Below, piece after piece: positions 36,289-46,803 of a stretch of DNA of 64,000 bases. The stretch covers positions 57,749 through 121,748 of the forward strand of contig JAOPUZ010000072.1 in the NCBI GenBank assembly GCA_025966315.1, written 5' to 3'. The translations under genes were made by a program, and so were the position numbers. Positions within the stretch are counted from its first letter, which is position 1; each line of letters begins with the position of its first letter. This DNA comes from Frankiales bacterium (GTDB taxonomy: Bacteria; Actinomycetota; Actinomycetes; Mycobacteriales; Jatrophihabitantaceae). The notes under the pieces were generated by a model. That model saw only the letters and a list, made by a program, of their open reading frames with translations, was not told the DNA's origin and did no database searches.

Positions 36289-36911
36289 TCTGGTATCTGG
36301 CCCGAGCCGCCGGCATCTCCGCCTTCGGTGCACTCAGTGTCGCCACCGCGGCCGGCGCGCTCACGAGTAGGCGAACACCCGCGATCCAGCGCCGGATCGC
36401 TCTGCAGTACGTCCACCGCGCGGCCGCAATGGCCGGCGTCAGCCTTCTTGCCTTGCACATCCCACTGATCGTCGCGGATTCGTACGCACAGGTCGGCATC
36501 CTCGGCGCGCTGGTGCCGTTCTCGTCCAACTATCGCCCGATCGGAGTCACCTTCGGACTCCTCGGGATGTACCTGCTCGTTGGCGTCGCTGTTACCGGGG
36601 CGCTGCGCGGCCGGTTCAGCCGGTCCGCCCGCGCCACCCGGAATTGGCGTGCGGTGCACCTGCTGTCATACGTGGCGTGGGCAGCCTCGGCGGTCCACTT
36701 CTGGCTAGTCGGGACGGATACGGATACCGGGCAATGGTGGGCACTGGCCATGTTGTTCGGCGGCGTGGCCCTTGTCAGCGTGGCCGTGGCCGCCCGGCTG
36801 ATCAGCCGCCCGCCCGCTCGCCGAACCGCGCCGCTCGCAGCCGTGGCTCCACCGCTCCTCCCGCAGCGCCAGCTGGTGGGCACGACCCGGTCCGGACGAG
36901 GTGGCAGATGA
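36282..36911 (+). CDS. Ferric reductase-like / cytochrome b transmembrane protein
   Basis: A 209-residue protein with about six hydrophobic helices and paired histidines on facing helices (LQYVHRAAAM, LLALHIPLIV, RAVHLLSYVA, SAVHFWLVG), the pattern of a two-heme ferric-reductase-like domain that moves electrons across the membrane. The C-terminus is basic and cytoplasmic. ATG 36282 overlaps the end of apbE by seven bases, and its stop overlaps the next start (ATGA). In this operon it could pass electrons between the NuoF/ferredoxin proteins inside and a flavinylated acceptor outside. It has no FAD/NAD domain of its own. Confidence 0.75.
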   Translation: MLIWYLARAAGISAFGALSVATAAGALTSRRTPAIQRRIALQYVHRAAAMAGVSLLALHIPLIVADSYAQVGILGALVPFSSNYRPIGVTFGLLGMYLLVGVAVTGALRGRFSRSARATRNWRAVHLLSYVAWAASAVHFWLVGTDTDTGQWWALAMLFGGVALVSVAVAARLISRPPARRTAPLAAVAPPLLPQRQLVGTTRSGRGGR

Positions 36912-38386
36912 CCTCCGTGCTGCCCAGAACAGCTCCGATCACCGCCCTGCCGGTCGGCTGGATAGCTGAGCCACAGCTGCTTCGCGGCATCGGCTCCGCT
37001 GATTTGGTCGATTACCGCGCGCACCGCGCACAGTCCGTTCCCGCGCGCCGGCTCAGCCAGGCAGACCTGCTCGCTCGGCTGGACACCGCCGGCCTCGCTG
37101 GACGCGGCGGCGCCGGCTTCCCGTTGGCCACGAAGATCCGTTCGGTGCTGCACGAGGGCAGCCGGCTCACGCCTTTCGTCGTGGTCAACGCCTGCGAAGG
37201 CGAACCGGCCAGCGCCAAGGACACCGCCCTGCTCAGGTTCGTACCGCATCAGGTCCTCGATGGGGCCATGATCTGCGCCGACGCGATCGGGGCCGAGCGC
37301 ATCCTGGTCGCCATCACCGATCATGAAGCGCAGCTCGCCGTATCCGCGGCGGTGGCCAGCCGTCCGGATGCGGCGCGATTCGAGGTCTGTCCCATCGAAG
37401 CTCGCTTCGTCGCCGGTGAGGCCGGGGCGTTGGTGGCCGCGCTGAGCGTTGGCTCGGACGGTCGACGAAACACCGCTCAGGCCGTTCCGCCGGGTCGGCG
37501 CGTGCTGCCGAGTCACCGAGGGGTGGACGGAAGACCCAACTTGCTGTCCAACGCCGAAACCTTCGGCCAGGTGGCCGTCCTCGTCGGCAGCTCACCCGCA
37601 CCGGCGGCCGCCTCGCAGGCGGCGACGAGGGCGCCGTCAACCACCAGTCCACGAACCGCGGCCAGGACCAGCACCGGGACTCGGCTGCTCACCGTTACCG
37701 GTGCGGTGCGCAGCCCCGGCGTGCTCGAGGTCCCCGATGGCGTGCCGCTAGCTCAGGTCGCCGAGGCGGTCGGCGCGCGGCCGAGCCAGTCGGTGGTGAT
37801 CGGCGGCTATCACGGCACCTGGCTGCCCGCCGCGATGCTGTCCGAGTTAACCCTGTCGGCGGCCGGACTCGCCGGCGTCGGGGCGAGTCCAGGTGCGGGT
37901 GCCGTCATCTTCGTCGGAACCGACACCTGTGCCCTGGCCGAGCTGAGCCGGGTAGTCGGTTGGCTGGCGGCCGAATCGGCTCGCCAGTGCGGGCCATGTT
38001 CCTTTGGGTTGCCGGCGATCGCGCAGGGGGTGGCCTCGTTGTTGCGAGCCACGCCGGCCGGTCCGACGGCCACCGGCCAGCTCGTCCTGAGTCGGGCCGG
38101 GACGGTGACCGGCCGCGGCGCATGCGCGCATCCCGACGGCGCCGCTCGGTTCGTCCGGAGTGGTCTGGCGGTCCTCGCCGAGGACGTGGGCTTGCATGCC
38201 GCGTACGGGACCTGCCGCCGACGCGACCAGGGCCACCTCGCGCTGTCCCGCTCGGCGGCACTGTCCCGCTCGTTGGCGCTGTCCGAGGCGGCGCTGTCCG
38301 AGGCGGCACTGTCCGCGGCGGCGCTGTCCGCGGCGGCACTGTCCCGAGCGGGCGGCGGCGGGATGGGCATGGGAGCCCACCGATGA
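36908..38386 (+). CDS. NuoF-like NADH dehydrogenase flavoprotein
   Basis: A 492-residue relative of the 51-kDa complex I subunit, outside any nuo operon. FMN/NADH motifs: GRGGAGFPLATKIR near residue 60 and VVNACEGEPASAKDT. A SLBB-type segment (LLTVTGAVRSPGVLEVPDGV) follows. The 4Fe-4S domain has ESARQCGPCSFGLPAI and a later Cys in GACAHPDG. A Ser/Ala/Thr insert lies near 235-265, and a repeat-coded Ala-Leu-Ser tail of ~40 residues ends it. Likely role: oxidise NADH and reduce the ferredoxin encoded next. ATG 36908 and the stop are both in ATGA overlaps. Confidence 0.82.
   Translation: MTSVLPRTAPITALPVGWIAEPQLLRGIGSADLVDYRAHRAQSVPARRLSQADLLARLDTAGLAGRGGAGFPLATKIRSVLHEGSRLTPFVVVNACEGEPASAKDTALLRFVPHQVLDGAMICADAIGAERILVAITDHEAQLAVSAAVASRPDAARFEVCPIEARFVAGEAGALVAALSVGSDGRRNTAQAVPPGRRVLPSHRGVDGRPNLLSNAETFGQVAVLVGSSPAPAAASQAATRAPSTTSPRTAARTSTGTRLLTVTGAVRSPGVLEVPDGVPLAQVAEAVGARPSQSVVIGGYHGTWLPAAMLSELTLSAAGLAGVGASPGAGAVIFVGTDTCALAELSRVVGWLAAESARQCGPCSFGLPAIAQGVASLLRATPAGPTATGQLVLSRAGTVTGRGACAHPDGAARFVRSGLAVLAEDVGLHAAYGTCRRRDQGHLALSRSAALSRSLALSEAALSEAALSAAALSAAALSRAGGGGMGMGAHR
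38240..38354 (+). repeat. 15-bp repeats coding the NuoF-like C-terminal tail
   Basis: Seven or so variants of GCGCTGTCCGAGGCG and GCACTGTCCGCGGCG, period mostly 15, in frame, coding Ala-Leu-Ser-x-Ala. The tail has no counterpart in NuoF proteins. Confidence 0.88.
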
Positions 38387-38622
38387 CAGCCAGCCAGCCA
38401 GCGGCCAACCGGCGACCCGCCACCGGCGCCTCGGCAATGCTCGCGGTCGACTGGACCCGGTGTGACGGCCACGGACTGTGCGCCGCGCTGCTGCCCGGCG
38501 CTATCCAGGTCGACGAATGGGGTTACCCCATCCTCGATCAATCCGAGCTGGCCACCCGACCGAGATCCGAGTTGACGCGCGCAGTTAGTGCCTGCCCCGC
38601 GTTGGCGTTACGCCGGGCCTGA
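38383..38622 (+). CDS. Small ferredoxin
   Basis: A 79-residue single-cluster ferredoxin: WTRCDGHGLCAALLPGAI with the Cys pair spaced C-x5-C, and SACPALALR with the final CP. The pattern is that of small 3Fe-4S or 4Fe-4S ferredoxins of actinobacteria. Cysteines visible are at about residues 28, 34 and 71, which fits a [3Fe-4S] protein. It is last in the redox operon and overlaps the NuoF-like gene (ATGA), so it is the likely electron partner. The first ~18 residues are unstructured. Its TGA sits on the first unit of a 21-23-bp repeat. Confidence 0.82.
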   Translation: MTASQPAANRRPATGASAMLAVDWTRCDGHGLCAALLPGAIQVDEWGYPILDQSELATRPRSELTRAVSACPALALRRA

Positions 38623-38688
38623 CCTCGAACCGGCTCGCCGGGACCTCGAACCCGGCTCGGCCGGACCCGGAACTGGAACTGGAACTGG
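38621..38688 (+). repeat. Tandem repeats between ferredoxin and epimerase genes
   Basis: GACCTCGAACCGGCTCGCCGG (38621-38641) and a 23-bp version (38642-38664), then three GGAACT/AACTGG hexamers. The ferredoxin stop (38620-38622) shares its last two bases with the first unit; the epimerase stop is three bases after the array. Confidence 0.8.
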
Positions 38689-38690
38689 CC

Positions 38691-39692
38691 TCAGGGTGCC
38701 GCGGCAATCAGCGCGGCTTCGCGGTCGGCCGACAGGCCAGGGGTGCGCGGCGACGGTCGCCAGCCGCCCTCGATGGCCCGCATCCACTGCCAAGTGTCGA
38801 TGAGTGTGTCGAATACCGGACGGCAGGCCAGCCCGACCGCCTCGGCCGCGCGGGTGTCGTGGGCGATGATGCCCGCGGCTTCGTCGGCGGGGATCCAGAG
38901 CGGGATTTCCGTCCAGTAGGCGACGTCTTGGCGGGCCAGCCACGCGTCGTCGACCCAGCGGAACTCGGCGTCCGAGCCGGTTACCCGCCGACATTCGTCG
39001 AACAGCTGCGCGCGGGTTATCTGATGGGCCGGTCCGGTGACCTCGTACGCGCCGCCGGCCACCGTGAGGGCGAACTCGGCGATGTCCCGGGCATCGATCA
39101 GGCGTAGCTCGGCATCCGGCGCTCCGGGGGCGAGGACGGTGCCGCCGCGAGCAATGCGAGACAGCCACCACGGCAGCCGTCCAATCCCGTCGTGCGGGCC
39201 GACGATCAGCCCGGCGCGCAGCAAGGTGGATCGTGCCGGCCCGAAGGATCGCAGCACGACCTGTTCCGCCCCGGCCTTGCGCCAGCCGTAGGCCGCGGCT
39301 TCGTCCAGATCGTCGGGCAGTTCGTCGCCGGCGTCGGCATCACCGGCGTGCAAGCCGCCCGCGCGGTAATCGGCCTGCACCGGCCAGCCCGGGAACACGT
39401 TGATGGACGACACGAACGCGTAGTGCGCGGCGTGCGGTTCGAGTGCGGCCGTGCTGGCCCGCAATTCGGCGGGTGTGTAGCCGGTGTCGAAGACCAGGTC
39501 GAAGTCACCCACCTCGGTCACCTGCCGCAGCGCGTCGGGATCATTGCGGTCCCCGGTCAGCTGGTGGACGCCCGGCACCGGCTCGCCAGTCAGGCCCCGA
39601 TTGAACGTTGTCACCGAGTGTCCGCGCGCGACCGCCACCTCGGCCATGGCCCGGGACACGAAAACAGATCCACCCATCACGAGGATTCGCAT
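38691..39692 (-). CDS. NAD-dependent epimerase/dehydratase (extended SDR)
   Basis: A 333-residue extended SDR. The N-terminal dinucleotide motif is MRILVMGGSVFVSRAMAE (GGxxFxxR type), then FDLVFDTGYTP, VSSINVFPGW, and a YGWRKAGAE segment where the usual catalytic Tyr-x3-Lys appears. The C-terminal half has LIDARDIAEFALTV. The GGSxFxSR start resembles atypical SDRs of the reductase/epimerase group in actinobacteria. ATG 39692 is preferred to a frame running to 40559, which is antisense to the aldolase. The substrate is unknown. It is divergent from fba. Confidence 0.85.
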   Translation of the reverse strand: MRILVMGGSVFVSRAMAEVAVARGHSVTTFNRGLTGEPVPGVHQLTGDRNDPDALRQVTEVGDFDLVFDTGYTPAELRASTAALEPHAAHYAFVSSINVFPGWPVQADYRAGGLHAGDADAGDELPDDLDEAAAYGWRKAGAEQVVLRSFGPARSTLLRAGLIVGPHDGIGRLPWWLSRIARGGTVLAPGAPDAELRLIDARDIAEFALTVAGGAYEVTGPAHQITRAQLFDECRRVTGSDAEFRWVDDAWLARQDVAYWTEIPLWIPADEAAGIIAHDTRAAEAVGLACRPVFDTLIDTWQWMRAIEGGWRPSPRTPGLSADREAALIAAAP

Positions 39693-39803
39693 GGTCCCAC
39701 CCGACCACTCCGAGCGGCGCACGGCAACTGCTGTTCGCTGCGAGCTGAGCGGGGGTGGACAATACTGACGCCATCCGACCAGCGCCTGATGACGGAGATC
39801 GAA

Positions 39804-40841
39804 ATGCCCATCGCCACCCCTGAGGTCTACGCCGAGATGCTCGACCGCGCCAAGCAACGCGGTTTTGCTTATCCAGCAATCAACTGCACGTCGTCCGAGA
39901 CCGTCAACGCGGCGCTCAAAGGCTTCGCGGACGCCGGTAGCGACGGCATCATCCAATTCTCGACCGGTGGCGCCGAGTTCGCTTCCGGCACCGCGGTGAA
40001 GAACATGGTCGCCGGCGCCGTGGCGCTGGCCGAATTCGCGCACGTTGTGGCCGAGAAGTACTCGATCAACGTCGCGCTGCACACCGACCACTGCCCCAAG
40101 GACAAGCTCGATACGTACGTCCGACCGTTGTTGGCGCTGTCGGCCGAGCGGGTCGGCAAGGGCCAGAACCCGCTCTTCCAGTCGCACATGTGGGACGGCT
40201 CCGCGGTGGCGCTGGAGGAAAACCTGCAGATCGCCGCGGAACTGCTCGCTCGCGCCAAGGAGGCACGCATCATCCTGGAACTCGAGGTCGGAGTCGTCGG
40301 CGGTGAGGAAGACGGTGTCGCGAACGAGATCAACGAGAAGCTGTACACGACGCCGGGCGACTTCCTGGAGACCCTGGCCGTGCTGGGTTCCGGTGAGCAC
40401 GGGCGCTACCTGTTGGCTGCGACCTTCGGCAACGTGCACGGCGTCTACAAGCCAGGCAACGTCAAGCTGCGTCCGGACATCCTCAAGCAGGGCCAGGACG
40501 TCGCGGCCGACAAGCTCGGCCTGCCCGAGGGTTCGAAGCCGTTCGACCTGGTCTTTCACGGCGGGTCCGGCTCGTCACTGGAAGAGATTCGCGAGGCGGT
40601 CTCGTACGGCGTGGTCAAGATGAACGTTGACACCGACACCCAGTACGCGTTCACCCGTCCCATTGCCGACCACATGTTCACCCGGTACCACGGGGTGCTC
40701 AAAGTGGATGGCGACGTCGGCAACAAGAAGTACTACGACCCGCGGACCTACTTGAAGGCAGCCGAGGGCGGCATGGCCAGCCGGGTCGTCGAGGCGTGCG
40801 AGAACCTGCTGTCCGCGGGCACTTCGGCAAGCGGTTCCTGA
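39804..40841 (+). CDS. fba: Class II fructose-bisphosphate aldolase
   Basis: A 345-residue zinc aldolase that splits fructose-1,6-bisphosphate into DHAP and glyceraldehyde-3-phosphate in glycolysis and reverses this in gluconeogenesis. Zinc ligands and active site: NVALHTDHCPKD (His, Asp), LELEVGVVGGEEDG, TFGNVHGVYKPG (His), LVFHGGSGSS (His), and the phosphate site MNVDTDTQYAF. The start is ATG 39804 (MPIATPEVY), with GGAG six to nine bases upstream; ATG 39789 is possible. TGA overlaps the next ATG (TGATG), so DUF3151 is coupled to it. Confidence 0.96.
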   Translation: MPIATPEVYAEMLDRAKQRGFAYPAINCTSSETVNAALKGFADAGSDGIIQFSTGGAEFASGTAVKNMVAGAVALAEFAHVVAEKYSINVALHTDHCPKDKLDTYVRPLLALSAERVGKGQNPLFQSHMWDGSAVALEENLQIAAELLARAKEARIILELEVGVVGGEEDGVANEINEKLYTTPGDFLETLAVLGSGEHGRYLLAATFGNVHGVYKPGNVKLRPDILKQGQDVAADKLGLPEGSKPFDLVFHGGSGSSLEEIREAVSYGVVKMNVDTDTQYAFTRPIADHMFTRYHGVLKVDGDVGNKKYYDPRTYLKAAEGGMASRVVEACENLLSAGTSASGS

Positions 40842-41224
40842 TGGATCTGCTGCATCCCCAGACGAAGCTGCCGGTCGACCCGGCCACCGCACTGCTGGAG
40901 CAGGGCCAGGATCCGGTCGAGGTCGCGGCCACGCATCCGACGTCGTCGGCTGCGTGGGCGGCGCTGGCGGAAGAGGCGCTCGGTCGAGGCTTTTCGGTCG
41001 AGGCGTACGCCTACGCGCGAACCGGCTATCACCGTGGCCTTGATTCGTTACGCAAAGCCGGTTGGCGCGGAACCGGGCCGGTGCCCTGGGCCCACGAGCC
41101 CAACCGTGGGTTCCTGCGCTCGTTGCACGCGCTGGCCGTGGCCGCCGAGGCGATTCATGAGACGGACGAGGCTGAACGGTGCCGGCAATTCCTGATCGAC
41201 TGCGACCCGAACATCCCGCTCTGA
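40841..41224 (+). CDS. DUF3151 family protein
   Basis: A 127-residue soluble protein of the actinobacterial DUF3151 family, which nearly always follows fba. Segments: MDLLHPQTKLPVDPAT at the start, HPTSSAAWAALAEEAL, EAYAYARTGYHRGLDSLRKAGWRG and PNRGFLRSLHALA. The helix-turn-helix pairs look TPR-like. No function is known; the link with aldolase is by gene order. ATG 40841 overlaps the aldolase stop. Confidence 0.92.
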   Translation: MDLLHPQTKLPVDPATALLEQGQDPVEVAATHPTSSAAWAALAEEALGRGFSVEAYAYARTGYHRGLDSLRKAGWRGTGPVPWAHEPNRGFLRSLHALAVAAEAIHETDEAERCRQFLIDCDPNIPL

Positions 41225-41250
41225 CGATCAGCCGAGCGGAACGCATCAGT

Positions 41251-41297
41251 CACGTGGCACGTATCGACCACGCGGCACGTATCGATCACGCGAGCGC
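41251..41297 (-). repeat. 18-bp tandem array across the thpR stop codon
   Basis: CACGTGGCACGTATCGAC (41251-41268) and CACGCGGCACGTATCGAT (41269-41286), then a partial CACGCGAGCG. The thpR stop (41286-41288) spans the second and third units. Confidence 0.8.
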
Positions 41298-41843
41298 AAA
41301 GACCGCGCGAGTTTCGTAGCGCGGTCGCCCGCGCGGGCCTTCGCCGAGGTGGGATTCCATCAGTTCCAGCTCGGCCACCGTCCACACCGGGCCGGTGTGC
41401 GCGTCAAAGATCCGCAACCAGCGGGTGACGTTGGCCGGCCGATTGAGCCGAGCCAGCGTCAGATGCGGGGTGAATGCGGTCGAATCCACCCGCAAACCGG
41501 ACACGGCCGCGGCCGTGCGGACGGTGCGAACCAGGTGCAGCAGTGAATCGGTGTCGCCCGAGACGCCGCTCCACAGCACCTTGGCCCGATCGGGATCGGG
41601 GAAGCAGCCAGCGCCGGAAAGCCCTATGTCAAAAGGGGATTGCCGGTCGCCGGCCGTGGCCAAGCGGTCCGTCAGCTCATCCAGGCGCAGATCGCCCACC
41701 GACGGCAAGAACGCCAGCGTGAGGTGCCACTGCTCTTGCGGCGCCCACCGCAATCCAGCGTCGGCAACCTGTCGCGGTTCGATGAACTCCGACAGCTCGT
41801 CGATGACCGGCTGCGGTGGCACCACCGCCACGAACATCCGCAT
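41286..41843 (-). CDS. thpR: RNA 2',3'-cyclic phosphodiesterase
   Basis: A 185-residue 2H phosphoesterase (LigT/ThpR family) that opens 2',3'-cyclic phosphates on RNA ends. The two catalytic motifs are HLTLAFL near residue 40 and HLTLARL near residue 127. It starts MRMFVAVVPP with ATG 41843; the longer frame to 41906 overlaps the PrsW gene and is rejected. The start is one base after the PrsW stop, so the two are co-transcribed. The stop lies at the edge of an 18-bp repeat array. Confidence 0.92.
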   Translation of the reverse strand: MRMFVAVVPPQPVIDELSEFIEPRQVADAGLRWAPQEQWHLTLAFLPSVGDLRLDELTDRLATAGDRQSPFDIGLSGAGCFPDPDRAKVLWSGVSGDTDSLLHLVRTVRTAAAVSGLRVDSTAFTPHLTLARLNRPANVTRWLRIFDAHTGPVWTVAELELMESHLGEGPRGRPRYETRAVFALA

Positions 41844-41844
41844 G

Positions 41845-43050
41845 TCAGCGCGCGGCAGGCCCGGACCGCAGCAGATCCGGGCGGGCCGGCGCGACCGGCG
41901 GCACACTCGGCGGGTTCTGGCTGAACGGCGCCTGGGCCAGGGCCCGGTTGTAGCCGAGGGACTCGAGCAGCTCGGCGTGCAGGGCGTAAGCGTTCGGTGG
42001 GGCCGAACCGCGCTCGACCTTGTCCCGCAGGAACGCCAACTCGGTTGCCGCGGTCTGGAACGCCTTCAGGGCCTGCACGCTGGTCTTACCGGAGCGCTGG
42101 GCTACCGAACGTTGCCAAGCCCGCCGGGCGGCGATGCTGCCCAACCAGCCCGCTTCCATCGGGGTGATCCAGCGGTAGTAGACCATTGCCGGCAGCTGGC
42201 GGTTGACGATGTCCCGCTCACGCTGCCGGTGATGTCGAGCAACCAAGACCGCCGCGATGAACGCCGGGATCATGACGACGACGTACACCACTACGTAGCC
42301 GGCGAAGCCAAAGGTCAGCGAACCGTTCCACAGCGCGTGCAGAGCGACCGCCCCGATGTAGCCGGCGATCGGATACATCCAGCGCCGAGGGTCCTGCGGT
42401 CGGGACACGTACAGACCCACCCCGATACCGGTCATCGACGTGAACAGCGGATGCGCGAACGGGGCCAGTACGAGCCGCATCACAATGGTGGCCACGCCGG
42501 TGTCGGTACCTTGCCCGAAACTCTGCGCGATATAGCCGATGTCTTCGATGAATGCGAAACCGGCGGCGGTGATCCCCGCGTACACCAGGCCGTCGATGAC
42601 GCCGTCGAACTCGCGCCGTCGGCTGCCGGTGAGCATCACGAGCAGGAACGCGCCCTTGGCGGCTTCTTCGATGATCGGCGCCGCCAGCACCCGGACGGCA
42701 CCATTGCCCAGGACCTCGTTGGTGGCCAGTTCGAGGACCAGGCTGACGACGACGGCAACCACCGCACCCCAGAGAAACGCCAGCAACAGCAAGCGATTCG
42801 GTTCCGGCTCCCAGCGGTCGAGCCACAGATAACAAGCCAGCACGACGGCCATCGCCAGCGCGCTGCACGGCGCCGCCACCAGCAGACCGGTCGGATCGCT
42901 GACCCCGATCAGCACCGCGAGAATCGCCGCGCCGATACCGAGCACGACCAGCACCGCGATCGGTGCGCCGGTAGCCCGCCGCTGCCGGCTCAGCCACGGC
43001 TGGTGATGGGCCTGCGGTTGTGGGCGATACACCGGGATCTGCGGGTCCAT
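41845..43050 (-). CDS. PrsW family intramembrane protease-like protein
   Basis: A 401-residue membrane protein with about eight helices. PrsW motifs are present: AAPIIEEAAKGAFL (EExxK), AAGFAFIEDIGYI, FAHPLFTSMTGIGVG and ALHALWNGS, giving the Glu/His set of the CPBP/PrsW glutamic protease clan. In Bacillus PrsW cleaves an anti-sigma factor; in actinobacteria the substrate is unknown. The C-terminal ~120 residues are cytoplasmic and helical. ATG 43050 (MDPQIPVYRP) is chosen; the frame runs on to 43239 without support. Confidence 0.88.
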   Translation of the reverse strand: MDPQIPVYRPQPQAHHQPWLSRQRRATGAPIAVLVVLGIGAAILAVLIGVSDPTGLLVAAPCSALAMAVVLACYLWLDRWEPEPNRLLLLAFLWGAVVAVVVSLVLELATNEVLGNGAVRVLAAPIIEEAAKGAFLLVMLTGSRRREFDGVIDGLVYAGITAAGFAFIEDIGYIAQSFGQGTDTGVATIVMRLVLAPFAHPLFTSMTGIGVGLYVSRPQDPRRWMYPIAGYIGAVALHALWNGSLTFGFAGYVVVYVVVMIPAFIAAVLVARHHRQRERDIVNRQLPAMVYYRWITPMEAGWLGSIAARRAWQRSVAQRSGKTSVQALKAFQTAATELAFLRDKVERGSAPPNAYALHAELLESLGYNRALAQAPFSQNPPSVPPVAPARPDLLRSGPAAR

Positions 43051-43135
43051 AGTCCGCACCCTACTTTCCGGCACCGACGTTTTCGGCCTAGTTGGACGCG
43101 CTGCCCGCCCGACTTGAGTCATTCGGGCAATGAAT

Positions 43136-45195
<2,060 letters not shown>

Positions 45196-45229
45196 ACCGA
45201 TGGCGGCCAGCCGAAAGTTTTGTAGCGTT

Positions 45230-46699
45230 ATGCACCCAGGGCGTGCAAAAGTCTTCAAAACTTTGGGTGCGTCGTTGGTCGCCGTCGTCATCTTGCTCGT
45301 GGGCTGCACATCGAGCCAGCCGCCGCCTACATCGGCCGGCCCGCCGTCGGCCAGCGTGCCGTCAACCACGTCGGCCGGCCCACCGTCGGCTGGCCCGCCG
45401 TCGGCCAGCGCGAGCCGTCCGACCAGCCCGACTGTCCCGGCGGCGGCCGGGGACTGGCCGACCTATCACGGGGATCCGCAGCGCAGCGGGTTCAGCGCCG
45501 CGATGCCGGCCGCGAGCGGGACGCTCACCGCACGCCGGCTCGGCCTGGACGGAGCGGTTTATGCGTCCCCCGTCGTGGTCGGCGGGACGATCATCGTGGC
45601 GACCGAGCACAACACCCTTTACGGGTTCAGTCCAACCGGGACCCAGCGCTGGCGGATGAACTTCGGCACGCCGACCCCGCCGTCCGCCCTGGCCTGCGGG
45701 AACATCGAGCCGATCGGCATCACCGGCACGCCGGTCTGGGATCCGGCCACCGGCACGGTGTTCGCGGTCGCGTCGACCGGCACGTCGGTGGTGCAGACCC
45801 TGGTCGGGCTGGATCCGGCCACCGGCAAGCTGCGCTTCCGTCGGCAGCTTGCCTTCCCCGGGGTGGACCCCAACGCGATGCAGCAACGCGGCGCCTTGGC
45901 CGTGACCGCCGGCAAAGTCTGGATCCCGTTCGGCGCCCGCGCCGGTGACTGTGGCGATTACAAGGGTCGGGTCGTCGGCGTAGCCACCAATGGAGCCGGG
46001 ACGCAGGTGGACTTCACCCCGGAGACCAAGCGCGGTGGCGGTATCTGGAACCCGATGGGCGTCGTGGTGAACCGCCAAGGCCGCCTGCTGGCGGTGTCCG
46101 CGAACGGCGCGGCGTTCCCGGGCGACTCCTACGACCACACCAACACGCTGCTCGAACTCGACGTCACCGCCGGCACGCCTCGGCTGGTGGATTCGTTCGC
46201 GCCGTCGGACTGGGCCTTGAACAACCAGCAGGACGTCGGCCTCGGTTCGCAGAGCCCGGCCCTGATCGGTGACCGCTGGATCTTTCTGGGCGGCAAGTCA
46301 ATGTCCTCCTACGTCCTCGCGCAGGGCCGGCTCGGCGGCATCGGGGGTGAGGTGAGCCAAGGCCAGTTCTGTCGATCCTTCGGTGGGACGGCCGTCCGCG
46401 GCAGCACCGTCTACGTCCCGTGCACCGACGGGGTGCGGGCGGTGAACATCACCAGGGACGGCAAGCCGGTCGTCGCCTGGCACGCCGACGGAGCCATCGC
46501 CGGCGCGCCGGTGGTCGGCGGCGGCCGGGTCTACGCGCTGGATCAGGACGGGGGCGTGCTGCACGCGCTCGATCCCGGTACCGGCCAGACGAAGGAACAG
46601 GTCGCCGTCGGCGTGACCAGCCGATTCGCCACGCCGGCCATCACCGGCAGCCGGGTCATCGTGCCGACGATGGCCGGCATCACGATCGTCGACACCTGA
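45230..46699 (+). CDS. PQQ-like beta-propeller lipoprotein
   Basis: A 489-residue secreted lipoprotein. N-terminus: basic MHPGRAKVFK, hydrophobic core, lipobox LLVGC. A Pro/Ser/Gly repeat linker (about 25-70) follows. The rest has repeated blades of the PQQ/pyrrolo-quinoline type: GDWPTYHGDPQRSG, GAVYASPVVVGGTIIVATE, PVVGGGRVYALDQDG and TPAITGSRVIVPT. There is no sign of a PQQ-binding catalytic centre, so it may be a structural or binding protein on the membrane surface, as BamB is. ATG 45200 would add ten residues. A palindrome follows directly. Confidence 0.8.
   Translation: MHPGRAKVFKTLGASLVAVVILLVGCTSSQPPPTSAGPPSASVPSTTSAGPPSAGPPSASASRPTSPTVPAAAGDWPTYHGDPQRSGFSAAMPAASGTLTARRLGLDGAVYASPVVVGGTIIVATEHNTLYGFSPTGTQRWRMNFGTPTPPSALACGNIEPIGITGTPVWDPATGTVFAVASTGTSVVQTLVGLDPATGKLRFRRQLAFPGVDPNAMQQRGALAVTAGKVWIPFGARAGDCGDYKGRVVGVATNGAGTQVDFTPETKRGGGIWNPMGVVVNRQGRLLAVSANGAAFPGDSYDHTNTLLELDVTAGTPRLVDSFAPSDWALNNQQDVGLGSQSPALIGDRWIFLGGKSMSSYVLAQGRLGGIGGEVSQGQFCRSFGGTAVRGSTVYVPCTDGVRAVNITRDGKPVVAWHADGAIAGAPVVGGGRVYALDQDGGVLHALDPGTGQTKEQVAVGVTSRFATPAITGSRVIVPTMAGITIVDT
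45333..45411 (+). repeat. Repeats coding the lipoprotein linker
   Basis: Copies of GGCCCGCCGTCGGCCAGCG and TCGGCCGGCCC(G/A)CCGTCGG alternate in frame, coding Ser-Ala-Gly-Pro-Pro-Ser-Ala. Confidence 0.75.
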
Positions 46700-46705
46700 A
46701 TCGCG

Positions 46706-46769
46706 CATTGTGCGGCCCGAAAACGCGTCGTCGCGCGCGCCGACCAACCCGTTTTCGGGCCGCACAATG
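46706..46769. repeat. Intergenic palindrome, family C
   Basis: Perfect 20-bp arms CATTGTGCGGCCCGAAAACG (46706-46725) and its complement (46750-46769) with a 24-base loop, six bases after the lipoprotein stop and 34 bases before purD. It may terminate the first unit; no second copy is seen in the window. Confidence 0.85.
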
Positions 46770-46803
46770 CAAGGCTGGCGACGGTGGCCGATAACCTGTC
46801 GCG

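Noticed and set aside
38691..40559. A 622-residue minus-strand ORF running through the aldolase gene
   Set aside because: The epimerase starts at ATG 39692 with its dinucleotide motif; the rest is antisense to the well-supported fba.
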